From JARRKC01 sp037388505 (GTDB taxonomy: Bacteria; Acidobacteriota; UBA6911; RPQK01; JAPXNP01): a stretch of DNA of 64,000 bases. The position numbers and the translations under genes were made by a program. The stretch's first letter is position 1. Each line of letters starts with the position of its first letter. The stretch covers positions 10,428 through 74,427 of the forward strand of contig JARRKC010000007.1 of NCBI GenBank assembly GCA_037388505.1, in the 5' to 3' direction. Below are positions 37,346 to 46,078 of this stretch, in pieces. Below the pieces are notes generated by a model. It had not been told where the DNA came from, ran no database searches, and saw only the letters and a list, made by a program, of their open reading frames with translations.

Positions 37346-38911
37346 CTAGTGCATGGGGGGCGCCCCCCTGCTTTCTTCGGGCTTCTTCATGATGAACAGC
37401 GCGGGCAGGACGAGAAGAAAGATCCCTCCCATGAGAAGGAAGCCGTGCAGAAAGGAGATCAGTGCGGCCTGCTGGTGAACCATACCGAAGAGGACACCAT
37501 GCGCCTGATTGAGAGCCGTGAACGAGTCGGAGCCGCTGGCCATGAGGTGAGACTGGATCTCCTTCGTAGTCAGTTGCGATGTCAAGCTGTACGGGTTGAC
37601 GTGCTCTCCGAGAACGTTGATCAGCTTCTGCTGACTGCGCGCCGTGAAGGTCGTGGCCGCAGCTATCCCCATGCTCCCGCCGATGTTCCTCAGAAGATTG
37701 AAGATACTGGTGGCATTACCCATGTCCTGATTGGCGATGGGGTCCATCGTTGTCGTCGTCAAGGGGACGAACAGAAGCGCCATTCCGACTCCCTGGATGA
37801 ACTGAGGCCAGAAGAAATCCCAGTAGCCGGCACTCAGATTCAAAACGGACAGTTGGTAGAGGCTCAAGGCACCCAGAGTGAAGCCCATCGCGAGCAGCTT
37901 GCGCGGGTCGAATTTGCTCACGAGGATACCGACCAAGGGCATGGTCAGAAAAGACCCCAGTCCCCGTGGGGCCATGGCAATCCCGGCCTCGTAGGCAGAG
38001 TACCCGAGAAGGGTCTGCATCAGGATCGGAACGAGAACCAGACTGCCGTAAAGGACGAACCCGAGCGTAGTCATCAAGAAGACACCGGTCGCGTACGTGC
38101 GCTTCTTGAACACCTTCAAATCGACGATCGGAGCCCGTGCCTTCAATTCCCGGATGATCAGAATAACGATGGCACCGATCGAAACGATGGCGAGTGCCAA
38201 GATCAGGTGGGACTGGAACCAGTCCTTCTCCTGCCCCTTGTCGAGCAGGATCTGCAGCGAACCCATGCCGACCGCCAACATGCCCAAGCCCCAATAGTCG
38301 ATCTTTCTGATCTGCTTCCCGATGTACTCGGGATCGAACACGAACGCCCTGGTCATGATCAGCGAGGTGATGCCGACCGGAATGTTGATAAAGAAGACCC
38401 ATCTCCAGCTGTACTGGTCGGTCAGGTAACCGCCGAGCACAGGGCCCATGATCGGTGCCACAACGATCCCCAACCCCCAGAACGCCATGGCCTTTCCACG
38501 ATCTTGGGGCCGGAAAGCCTCCAGGAGGATCGCCTGCGAAATGGGCTGGAGGGTACCTCCTGCTGCTCCCTGGACGATGCGGGTCATGACCAGAACGGGA
38601 AGACTGGGAGCCAGGCCACAGACCAGCGAAGCAAGGGTGAAACCCGTCACCGACATCATGAGCAGTCGCTTTCGGCCGAAGTAGTTGGCCAACCACCCCG
38701 TCATGGGCAGGACGATGGCATTGGAGACCAGATAAGAAGTCAGCGTCCAGGTGGCCTCGTCTACGCTGGCCGAGAGGCTCCCCGCAATGTGGGGCAGGGA
38801 GACGTTCACGACAGTCGTATCCATGACCTCCATGAAGGTGGCGAACATGACGGAGAAAGCCACGATCCAGGGATTGATCTGTGGCCGCGCTTCCAGTGAC
38901 TGGTCTGCCAA
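37346..38911 (-). CDS. emrB: DHA2-family MFS exporter (EmrB/QacA type)
   Basis: A 521-residue major-facilitator protein with about 14 membrane helices. The N-terminal MEVMDTTVVNVSLPHIAG and WTLTSYLVSNAIVLPMTGWL motifs are diagnostic of DHA2 drug:H+ antiporters. It works with the periplasmic adaptor and TolC encoded upstream. The start is a TTG at 38911, two bases after the stop of the kinase-like gene and eight bases after AAAAGG; an upstream start at 39043 would read backwards into that gene and is rejected. Confidence 0.9.
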   Translation of the reverse strand: MADQSLEARPQINPWIVAFSVMFATFMEVMDTTVVNVSLPHIAGSLSASVDEATWTLTSYLVSNAIVLPMTGWLANYFGRKRLLMMSVTGFTLASLVCGLAPSLPVLVMTRIVQGAAGGTLQPISQAILLEAFRPQDRGKAMAFWGLGIVVAPIMGPVLGGYLTDQYSWRWVFFINIPVGITSLIMTRAFVFDPEYIGKQIRKIDYWGLGMLAVGMGSLQILLDKGQEKDWFQSHLILALAIVSIGAIVILIIRELKARAPIVDLKVFKKRTYATGVFLMTTLGFVLYGSLVLVPILMQTLLGYSAYEAGIAMAPRGLGSFLTMPLVGILVSKFDPRKLLAMGFTLGALSLYQLSVLNLSAGYWDFFWPQFIQGVGMALLFVPLTTTTMDPIANQDMGNATSIFNLLRNIGGSMGIAAATTFTARSQQKLINVLGEHVNPYSLTSQLTTKEIQSHLMASGSDSFTALNQAHGVLFGMVHQQAALISFLHGFLLMGGIFLLVLPALFIMKKPEESRGAPPMH

Positions 38912-38913
38912 AG

Positions 38914-39543
38914 CTACGCCCTTTTCTCTTCCATTGCGGTGATCACGGCCTCGGCGACTCGCTCTTCGCCCAGGGAGGAACTGATCATGAGGTGATAGAG
39001 GTGCCGGTTCGTCCACTCTTGCTGAAAATGCTGGCGAATGCACTCAGCCCTGCGTTGGTCGGTCGCTTCAATGTATTGCTCAGCATCCATCTCCTCCTCG
39101 GGCCAGCCTCTTTGCTGGAGTCGACGAATCCGCTCTCGGAGCGGTGCGTAAATGTAGGTGTGAAACACATCTTCACGCTCCTGCAGCAGACATTGACCTC
39201 CCCGGCCCACGATCACACAGCTGCCTGACTCGGCGGCCTCACGGATGACGCGGGCCACGATCTCCGCCATGGATCTCGCGTCAAAGACCGACGCCTCTGC
39301 CGGGTTGGCGACTCCTTCGAAGGCCCCGTGCCACAATGCTCTCCGGCTGACGCGATAGAGCCAGCTGTCGATACACTCGTCGTAGCGTTCAGCCAATCGT
39401 GGATCCACCTGGGCAATTCTCGCCACTTCCGAAATCAACGAGCGATCCAACACGTTCCAGCCCAGGCGTTTTCCCAGCAAGCGGCCGATCGAGCCGCCAC
39501 CACTCCCACACTCCCTGGCGATGGTCACTACTCGATACACCAT
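38914..39543 (-). CDS. Cytidylate kinase-like family protein
   Basis: A 209-residue P-loop protein of the cytidylate-kinase-like type. The N-terminal TIARECGSGGGSIGRLLGKRLGW matches the nucleotide-binding loop of the family (it resembles the GSGG form, not the standard GxxGxGKT). A C-terminal helical part with two glutamine/arginine-rich helices follows. It lies between the adaptor gene and the exporter gene of the efflux operon, two bases before the latter's TTG, so it is part of the same transcript. Its role there is unknown; it may phosphorylate a substrate or regulate transport. Confidence 0.8.
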   Translation of the reverse strand: MVYRVVTIARECGSGGGSIGRLLGKRLGWNVLDRSLISEVARIAQVDPRLAERYDECIDSWLYRVSRRALWHGAFEGVANPAEASVFDARSMAEIVARVIREAAESGSCVIVGRGGQCLLQEREDVFHTYIYAPLRERIRRLQQRGWPEEEMDAEQYIEATDQRRAECIRQHFQQEWTNRHLYHLMISSSLGEERVAEAVITAMEEKRA

Positions 39544-39631
39544 GTTGAAGCTCCCTTCCTAGACTCTTCCCGCCGGTCGCCGCCGACGTTGAGATACTCG
39601 AGAGTTCTCCCCACCCTCAAATGGGACCGCT

Positions 39632-40981
39632 CTACTGCGACGCGCTCTGACTCCCTTCCTTCTTCTGATTTCCTCCGCCGGTGTACACCGTGGCGTTCAC
39701 CGACAGCCCCAACCGCAATCGGTGCTCGGAATCCTGGCCTTTTTCGATGGCAATTCGCACCGGGACCCGCTGGACGACTTTGACATAGTTCCCGGTGGCA
39801 TTTTCCGGCGGGAGCAAACTGAACTTCGCCCCGGTGGCGGCGGAGAAACTCTCGACATGCCCCTTGTAGTCGCGCCCGTAGGCGTCCACGGAGAGTGTGG
39901 CCGGCTGCCCCACTCGGAGGTCCTTCAATTGCGTTTCCTTGAAATTGGCCGTCACCCAGATCTCCTCCAGAGGGACGATCGCCATGAGAGGCTGGCCTGG
40001 CTGGACGACCTGACCAACCTCCGCATTTCTCTTGCTGATGATCCCTCCGACCGGAGCCTTCACCGTCGTGTACTCGAGATTCAGCCTGGCCTGATCCAGA
40101 TCCGCTTTGGCACGCATGACTCGCGCCTCGGCGGACTTGGCCTCGGAGACGCTGACCGAAACCCGCTGGGGCGCCGTCTTGGCTGCAGACTCCTGAGCAC
40201 GGGCCTGCGCGACCTTGGCCTGTGCAATCTGCACCTGGCTTTCCGAACTTCGTACGGCCGCTTCGGCACCGTGAACTGCCGCTCGAGAGGCCTCGACGGC
40301 TGCGTGTAGTGACTGGGCGGCGGCCTGGGAGGCATCGAATTGCTGCTGTGAGATCTCGTCCTTGGCGATGAGCAGTTTCATGCGGTCCAGATCCCGTGCT
40401 GCCTTTTGGTAGTTGGCCTGCGCTTGTTGCAGATCGGCCTGCGCCGAGGCGTGCCTCGACTTTTGCACGTTCAAATCTCTTTCGGCAGCTTCCAGTCCGG
40501 CCTGCGCCTGCTGGACCCCTGCTTGGGAGCCGCTCACTTCGCTGGCCGTCGTGGTGGATGTGATGGGAACACTGGTCTGACTGGCGGAAAGTGCAGCCTG
40601 GGCGGCCGTCAGGTCGGCCTGCGCCCTCTCGACCGCAACTTCATAGTCCCGCGGATCGATCTGAACCAAAACGGTTCCAGCATCGTGGTATTGGTTCTCA
40701 TCGACGTTGACCGCGATAACCGTGCCGCCGACGCGTGCGCTGATGGGGTGAATGTGGCCGTTGATCTGGGCGTCATCCGTCGACTCGCGGACGGAGTAGT
40801 AGCTCCAGACCTCGTAGACGACTATCGCCACAATGATGAGCACGAGGGGAACGATCCATCGGGAGCGAGGATGTCGCCGAGTGAACGAACGCGTCTTCTG
40901 TTTGGGACCGGAATCGCTGTTCCCTGGCTCGGCCTTTTCCGACGCTTGCTCTTGTCGTTCCGGATCTTGACCATTACTCAT
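39632..40981 (-). CDS. emrA: EmrA/HlyD-family periplasmic adaptor
   Basis: A 449-residue membrane-fusion protein. One N-terminal transmembrane helix (WIVPLVLIIVAIVVYEVWS) is followed by a lipoyl/barrel-sandwich half-motif (HIHPISARVGGTVIAVNVDENQ), a long coiled-coil hairpin rich in Ala and Gln (about residues 105-300), and the second lipoyl half (VKAPVGGIISKRNAEVGQVV). It bridges the inner-membrane exporter and TolC. It overlaps the tolC-like stop as ATGA. Confidence 0.92.
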   Translation of the reverse strand: MSNGQDPERQEQASEKAEPGNSDSGPKQKTRSFTRRHPRSRWIVPLVLIIVAIVVYEVWSYYSVRESTDDAQINGHIHPISARVGGTVIAVNVDENQYHDAGTVLVQIDPRDYEVAVERAQADLTAAQAALSASQTSVPITSTTTASEVSGSQAGVQQAQAGLEAAERDLNVQKSRHASAQADLQQAQANYQKAARDLDRMKLLIAKDEISQQQFDASQAAAQSLHAAVEASRAAVHGAEAAVRSSESQVQIAQAKVAQARAQESAAKTAPQRVSVSVSEAKSAEARVMRAKADLDQARLNLEYTTVKAPVGGIISKRNAEVGQVVQPGQPLMAIVPLEEIWVTANFKETQLKDLRVGQPATLSVDAYGRDYKGHVESFSAATGAKFSLLPPENATGNYVKVVQRVPVRIAIEKGQDSEHRLRLGLSVNATVYTGGGNQKKEGSQSASQ

Positions 40982-42453
40982 CTCGTCTCTCCCAGGAGGA
41001 ATTGTGCGACGATCTTCTCAGCGCCCCCGACTGCTCTAGCCAGTTCCGCCTTGGCCAGGTTGTAGGCAAAGAGGCTCGAGATGTAGTTTTCGTTCGCTGT
41101 TGCAAGTGCTGCCTGTGCCTGTACTACCTCGATATTCGTGGCCACACCCGCAGCGAAGCGATCCCGCGCCTGATCCATCTGCTGGTGTGCCAGATTCACC
41201 GTGCTTTGGGCCACCGATACCTGGTTCTCGGCCGAGTGAAGGTCGAGGAACGATGTCTGGACCTGGTATCGAATCTGAGCGCGCAGATTCTCCAATTCGT
41301 CCTGACGCTCCTGAAGCCGGGAGTCCGCTTCCAAGACCTCACCGGCGATGCGGCCTCCTTCGAAAAGGGGAACTTTGAGACTTGCCGCCAGCGTGAAGGT
41401 CCCATGGGAGCTACCGGGAGCGCGTCCAATGGTTCCGTAGTTGAAGTCCAACCCTGCCGTGGGCAGGCGTTGACTCTCCGCGGCCTGTTTGGCAAGCGAC
41501 GCCGCTCTCACCTGCGCCTGTGCACTCTGAAAGTCGGACCTCGAGTCGTAGGCCCGCGAGAGAGCCTGCTCGAACGTGATCGGTGGAAGCGGTCGGAACG
41601 GGGCTTCATCGGTCAAACGAAATGCCTGGCCCATCGGAAGACCGATGGTACGCGCCAAGTTCAGCTTCTGCTTCTCAAACTCGTTCTGCAGGTAGATGAG
41701 GCGCTGCTGCTCGGACTGCATTTCGACCTGAGAGCGCAGAACCTCGATGGCCGGGACCACACCGGCTTCCTTGAAATCGACGGCTTGTTTGTAGAGGGCC
41801 TGTGCCGTTCGATACTGGGCCTGCGCCGCGTCGATCCGACTCCGTCCGGAGATCGCCTGGAGATAGAGCCCGACAACCCCCAGTACTACGAGGTCGCGTG
41901 CGTTCTGGTAAGTCAAATCCGTGGCCTTGACAGTCTCGGACGAAGAGTGAAGCTGTTGAATGGAGGGCATGTTGAAGAGATCTTGTCGGGCGTAGGCCCT
42001 CACATCGAAGACGCTGAACGGACCGATGATTTGAGGAATTCCGGGAAATCCGGAGAACCCCAGGGCGGCAAGATTGACCTGCTCGACCGTCTCGCTCACA
42101 CCGGCTGAGAGGTTCGGCAAAAGCTTGCTCAGCGCTTGCTGACGTGCTCCCCGGGCCGCCCGTCGGTTCTGTCCACTCAATAACGCGCCCAGGTTGTATT
42201 GGAGACCGCGTTCCACGGCGTCCGTCAAGGAGAGCGGCAGCTCGCCTGGGGTCGGCTCGCCGCTCGGAACGCTCCCCAGGAACGGGCTCGTTGTGCCGGG
42301 AGGTGAGAGCGACTGCGAGGTGGATGGGGCAGGTGCTGAACCACTCGGCGATGGCGGCTGCGGTTCGGGCATCTGGACCGGCGCAGCCCTCCCCGAAGCG
42401 TTCCATATGAAGATCAAGGTCAACAGTGCAACGAACTCAAAGAAGCATTTCAT
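40978..42453 (-). CDS. TolC-family outer-membrane efflux protein
   Basis: A 491-residue protein with a signal peptide and two homologous halves of long helices and barrel strands, as in TolC. The coiled-coil tunnel segments (LTDAVERGLQYNLGALLSGQ and AESQRLPTAGLDFNYGTIGR) are easily matched. It is first of the four-gene minus-strand efflux operon. The ATG at 42453 has GGGAG just upstream; the in-frame start at 42480 has none. A proline-rich linker follows the signal peptide. Confidence 0.9.
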   Translation of the reverse strand: MKCFFEFVALLTLIFIWNASGRAAPVQMPEPQPPSPSGSAPAPSTSQSLSPPGTTSPFLGSVPSGEPTPGELPLSLTDAVERGLQYNLGALLSGQNRRAARGARQQALSKLLPNLSAGVSETVEQVNLAALGFSGFPGIPQIIGPFSVFDVRAYARQDLFNMPSIQQLHSSSETVKATDLTYQNARDLVVLGVVGLYLQAISGRSRIDAAQAQYRTAQALYKQAVDFKEAGVVPAIEVLRSQVEMQSEQQRLIYLQNEFEKQKLNLARTIGLPMGQAFRLTDEAPFRPLPPITFEQALSRAYDSRSDFQSAQAQVRAASLAKQAAESQRLPTAGLDFNYGTIGRAPGSSHGTFTLAASLKVPLFEGGRIAGEVLEADSRLQERQDELENLRAQIRYQVQTSFLDLHSAENQVSVAQSTVNLAHQQMDQARDRFAAGVATNIEVVQAQAALATANENYISSLFAYNLAKAELARAVGGAEKIVAQFLLGETR

Positions 42454-42772
42454 TGCTCCCTGTTCCTTTCCAGCACACATTCAAGCCAACGAGAACAAAT
42501 CGAACCAACCCCGACATCGAGAACGTAGTCCCGTCTAAGCGTCGCTTCCGATGGGAAAAGTGACCCGCTTCTGGCGCGGAAGCATCTCGGCGAACCCCGT
42601 GTGAAGAACGTCAGCCGATCTTCACCATCACCCGCTCCTCTAACAAAGACCCCGGCCCTTTCACATCATACGATATAGGAGCGAGCGAACAGCCGCTTGA
42701 GCAGTCGCACTGAGGGGACCACCCGTTTGAGGTCATCCGCCCTCTATTCGATAATGAATTCACTACTATTCG
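42454..42772. other. Divergent promoter region between the efflux operon and MscS
   Basis: This 319 bp stretch carries the promoters for both directions. A promoter for the MscS gene is assigned at 42727-42755. On the efflux side no clear promoter or operator was recognised. No gene or repeat was seen. Confidence 0.5.
42727..42755 (+). promoter_or_regulatory. Sigma-70-type promoter of the MscS gene
   Basis: TTGAGG at 42727-42732 and GATAAT at 42750-42755 are separated by 17 bp, four and five matches to the consensus hexamers. The predicted start of transcription, near 42762, leaves about ten bases before the ATG at 42773 and no ribosome binding site, so the message may be nearly leaderless. 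Confidence 0.6.
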
Positions 42773-43831
42773 ATGGAAGACATCGCTGCGAATCTGAATC
42801 CCTGGATCTTTGTCACCGGGATTGGCCTCGGAGCAATCCTGCTTGCCGTCCTTCTTCATCGTGTTCTCTTCGCGTTGGGCCAGCGGCTCACCAAAGAGGC
42901 CGGCATCATAGAACGGTCCCTGATCCAACACGGGCAGCGCCCTGCCGCGCTGATCTTTCCTGCCCTGGCGCTCTACATCGTTGTTCCCGTGCTCAAGCTT
43001 CCAGTTCGTGTAGAGACCGTTCTCAGCCATGCGCTACTCCTTTTGTTGATCGGCTCGACGGCCTGGCTGCTGATCGCGCTCACCCGCGTAATCAATGATC
43101 TCCTCGCCCTGAAGTACCGAGTGGGGGAACGCGACGATCTCAGAGCGCGTCAGGTCCAGACACAGGTACAGGTCTTCCGGCACGTGGGCGGGGCGGTCCT
43201 CTCCATCATCACCCTGGGCATCATGCTCATGACATTCCCTCAGATCAGGAGTCTGGGTGCGAGCCTCTTCGCTTCGGCCGGATTGGCCGGCGTCGTTCTC
43301 GGCCTGGCTGCACGTCCCACGTTCTCGAGCATGATCGCGGGAATTCAGATTGCATTGACGGAGCCGATCCGTCTCGAGGATGTCGTGATCGTTGAGGGTG
43401 AGTGGGGTTGGATCGAGGAAATCCGGAACACCTTCGTGGTCGTTCGCATCTGGGATCTTCGGCGGCTGATCGTCCCCATCTCCTATTTCATCGAGCATCC
43501 CTTCGAAAACTGGACGCGACAGACTGCGGATATATTGGGGACAGTGTTCATCCATACCGACTACACGGTTCCGGTCGAGGAACTGCGCCAGGAGCTCCAT
43601 CACGTTCTGGAGTCATCGGGGATGTGGGACGGGAAGGCTTGGGGGCTTCAGGTTACCGACGCCGATGAACACACGATAGAGCTTCGGGCTCTCATGAGCG
43701 CACCGGACTCCCCGACTGCGTGGAACCTGCGGTGTCTTGTCCGGGAGCAGTTGATCACCTTCCTTCAGAAACACCATCCGGATTGTCTGCCAAGAGTTCG
43801 GGCGGAATTCAAGCCGCCGGAGGCTCAGTGA
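42773..43831 (+). CDS. MscS-family mechanosensitive channel
   Basis: A 352-residue membrane protein with about four helices before the pore-forming TM3 segment (ASLFASAGLAGVVLGLAARPTFSSMIAG, glycine/alanine-rich as required for the MscS pore) and a C-terminal cytoplasmic vestibule (PIRLEDVVIVEGEWGWIEEI). It opens to release solutes on hypo-osmotic shock. There is no ribosome binding site before the ATG at 42773; see the promoter just upstream. It is divergent from the efflux operon. Confidence 0.9.
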   Translation: MEDIAANLNPWIFVTGIGLGAILLAVLLHRVLFALGQRLTKEAGIIERSLIQHGQRPAALIFPALALYIVVPVLKLPVRVETVLSHALLLLLIGSTAWLLIALTRVINDLLALKYRVGERDDLRARQVQTQVQVFRHVGGAVLSIITLGIMLMTFPQIRSLGASLFASAGLAGVVLGLAARPTFSSMIAGIQIALTEPIRLEDVVIVEGEWGWIEEIRNTFVVVRIWDLRRLIVPISYFIEHPFENWTRQTADILGTVFIHTDYTVPVEELRQELHHVLESSGMWDGKAWGLQVTDADEHTIELRALMSAPDSPTAWNLRCLVREQLITFLQKHHPDCLPRVRAEFKPPEAQ

Positions 43832-44177
43832 CGAGGTCCGGGTAGGACCGTCCCCGGTTGTCCCGGTGCCCCGAACAAACATGCGCGCTTCCGTCTGCAT
43901 GCGAACACCGCAGCATCGAGGCGCCGGCCAGCTTTCCCGACAACCGCGATCTCGTCAACTGGGCAACCGGGGATGGGAGTCCCACTCCGGACCATCACAC
44001 TGCGTTCTTCCAGCCGTCGTAGAATGGAGACAGTTCAATTGTTCCGAAGCGTAAGTGGTTCGTGGACAAGCCGTTTCGGTCTCGTAAGGAATTCTCTCGT
44101 ACATGGTACGTTCGTCCGGGTACGCGAGCCTTCCGAACTTCGGCCGCTCTGGATGCATTTTCGCAGAAACTGTGAGT
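43832..44177. other. 346 bp intergenic region upstream of the MIP-glucose dehydrogenase operon
   Basis: No gene or dispersed repeat was recognised. Small GC-rich inverted repeats occur just after the MscS stop (for example CCGGG/CCCGG type sequence near 43850), which might act as a terminator, but none is convincing. The operon promoter should lie here. Confidence 0.4.
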
Positions 44178-44954
44178 ATGAAGACTCCCTGGACCCCCGT
44201 TATCTCGGAAATGGTCGGAACCGCACTCCTGGTGGGTGTCGGCCTCTCCATCGTCATCCTCGATTTCTCGCCCACCAGTCCAATCGTGGGTATCCTTCCG
44301 GATCCGGGGCTGCGGCGCCTCATCACGGGTTTTCTTTTTGGCACGACCGGAGGACTCATCGCCGTGTCAGCGATCGGCAAGTGGAGTGGCGCTCACATCA
44401 ATCCGGTCGTCACGATGGCCTTCTGGCTGCATGGGAAATTCCATACGGCCCACGCCCTACGCTTCGTTGCGGCGCAGCTCGTCGGGGCTGCGTTGGGTGC
44501 CTTGCCCTTGCTTCTGTGGGGGAATTTGGGCGCCAGCGTCGACTATGGCGCCACAATGCCAGGCAGCAGCTACGGGCCGCTCTGGGCGACGCTCGGAGAG
44601 GTCGTTACGACCTATGCGCTGATCCTTGGCCTCTTCGTTTTTCTCGGCCATCGCGGGTTGCGTCGGTTTACCCCAATGCTCTTTCCGTTTCTCTATGCCG
44701 TCATGGTCTTCCTGGAGGCTCCGGTGTCCGGAACGAGCACGAATCCCGCTCGCAGTTTTGGGCCTTCCCTGATTTCAGGGGCCTGGCCCGCCTGGTGGGT
44801 GTACTGGATCGGTCCCATAGCGGGGGCCGCTCTGGGAGTCCTCACCTACCAGTTCTCGTGGCTGCGAAAGCTCGAGTTCGAGGTCGCCAAGGTCTATCAC
44901 TTCGAACTGGATCCGCATGGCCTCTTTGGATCGAGGCCGGGAGGAAAGAGATGA
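44178..44954 (+). CDS. MIP-family channel (aquaporin-like)
   Basis: A 258-residue six-helix MIP protein. The first re-entrant loop reads SGAHINPVVT, an NPV in place of the usual NPA, and the second is GTSTNPARSFGPS. It ends with a charged C-terminal tail (KVYHFELDPHGLF). NPARS, not NPARD, points to a water channel or small-solute channel, not a glycerol facilitator like GlpF. The ATG at 44178 has a weak ribosome binding site. It overlaps the next gene as ATGA, so channel and dehydrogenase are translationally coupled. Confidence 0.85.
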   Translation: MKTPWTPVISEMVGTALLVGVGLSIVILDFSPTSPIVGILPDPGLRRLITGFLFGTTGGLIAVSAIGKWSGAHINPVVTMAFWLHGKFHTAHALRFVAAQLVGAALGALPLLLWGNLGASVDYGATMPGSSYGPLWATLGEVVTTYALILGLFVFLGHRGLRRFTPMLFPFLYAVMVFLEAPVSGTSTNPARSFGPSLISGAWPAWWVYWIGPIAGAALGVLTYQFSWLRKLEFEVAKVYHFELDPHGLFGSRPGGKR

Positions 44955-46078
44955 AAGGGATCGCCATTATTCCAGGAACCACCACCGTCAAGCTGGTGGA
45001 TCGTGAGGAGCCGGATATCAGGAATGCCGACGAAGTCAAATTGCAGGTGTTGCGGGTGGGGATTTGCGGAACCGACCGGGAGGAAGTCTCCGGCGGGCGG
45101 GCCGATGCCCCGGAGAACAGAAAGGAACTGGTGATCGGCCACGAGATGCTTGGCAGAGTCGTTGATGCAGGCAAGGAGGTCACACGCGTCAAGCCCGGCG
45201 ATTATGCGGTTTTTACCGTCAGGCGGAGCTGCGGAAAATGTCTTCCCTGTAGGATGAACCGCCCCGACATGTGCTGTACGGGAGACTACCTCGAACGAGG
45301 CATCAAGGGTTTGGACGGGTATCAGACCGAGTTCGTCGTGGATACGGAGCAATACATCGTGCGGGTCCCAGCCGAACTCAGTTCGATCGGAGTGCTTTGC
45401 GAACCCCTCTCCGTCGCCGAGAAAGCGATCGAAGAGGCCGTCAAGGTCCAGGAAGCACGCCTGCCGGATGCTCCAGCGACGCCCGCCTGGTTGCACGGAC
45501 GACGCTGCCTGGTGGCCGGTATGGGTCCCATCGGACTGCTGGCCGCGTTGGCGCTCCGCCTCAGGGGGGCCAAAGTCTACGGCCTCGATATCGTAGATTC
45601 GAATACCGCTCGTCCTCGCTGGTTGGCCGCGATCGGCGGGGAGTATATCGATGGACGCCAGATTCCGGCGGATAAGGTCGACGAGTCTCTCGGAGCCATG
45701 GACCTCATCTTCGAGTCCACCGGCGTGGCTTCGCTCGAATTCAATCTATTGGACGCACTGGCCATCAACGGCGTTTACGTTCTGACCGGGATCCCTGGGG
45801 GAGACCGGCCTTTGAAAATCCATGGAGCGGAACTGATTCGCCAGCTTGTCCTGTGGAATCAGGTCATGTTGGGGAGTGTCAATGCCGCACGTGACCACTT
45901 TCAGATGGCTGTCGACGACCTCTTCCAGGCCAAAGCTCTCTGGGGCAGCCATGTCAACGGCTTGATTACTCAAATCGTCCCCCACGATCGATACTCCGAA
46001 GCCTTCGCCGAGCATGGAGCCGATCAGATCAAAACGGTCATCCAGTGGCAGCGTGACGATCAGGAGGATCATCAATGA
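44951..46078 (+). CDS. gdh: Zinc-dependent glucose 1-dehydrogenase
   Basis: A 375-residue zinc medium-chain dehydrogenase resembling the glucose dehydrogenases of Thermoplasmata and Sulfolobus. Key parts are VGICGTDREEV (catalytic zinc Cys and neighbouring residues), GHEMLGRVV (zinc His), the structural-zinc cysteine cluster SCGKCLPCRMNRPDMCC and the NAD(P) loop AGMGPIGLLAALALRLRG. It would oxidise glucose to gluconolactone. Start is the ATG at 44951 with GAGGAAAG upstream and a four-base overlap with the channel gene; longer reading enters the channel gene out of frame. Downstream it overlaps the glucoamylase by four bases. Confidence 0.9.
   Translation: MKGIAIIPGTTTVKLVDREEPDIRNADEVKLQVLRVGICGTDREEVSGGRADAPENRKELVIGHEMLGRVVDAGKEVTRVKPGDYAVFTVRRSCGKCLPCRMNRPDMCCTGDYLERGIKGLDGYQTEFVVDTEQYIVRVPAELSSIGVLCEPLSVAEKAIEEAVKVQEARLPDAPATPAWLHGRRCLVAGMGPIGLLAALALRLRGAKVYGLDIVDSNTARPRWLAAIGGEYIDGRQIPADKVDESLGAMDLIFESTGVASLEFNLLDALAINGVYVLTGIPGGDRPLKIHGAELIRQLVLWNQVMLGSVNAARDHFQMAVDDLFQAKALWGSHVNGLITQIVPHDRYSEAFAEHGADQIKTVIQWQRDDQEDHQ

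Noticed and set aside
37268..38899. A 543-codon plus-strand open frame across the efflux exporter
   Set aside because: Antisense to a 14-helix transporter; its composition (Gln/Asp/His-rich) is a by-product of the hydrophobic sense codons.
43973..44950. A 326-codon open frame in front of glucose dehydrogenase
   Set aside because: It runs out of frame through the MIP channel gene, is Arg/Ser-rich and lacks any family motif; the ATG at 44951 has a clear ribosome binding site and exact coupling.
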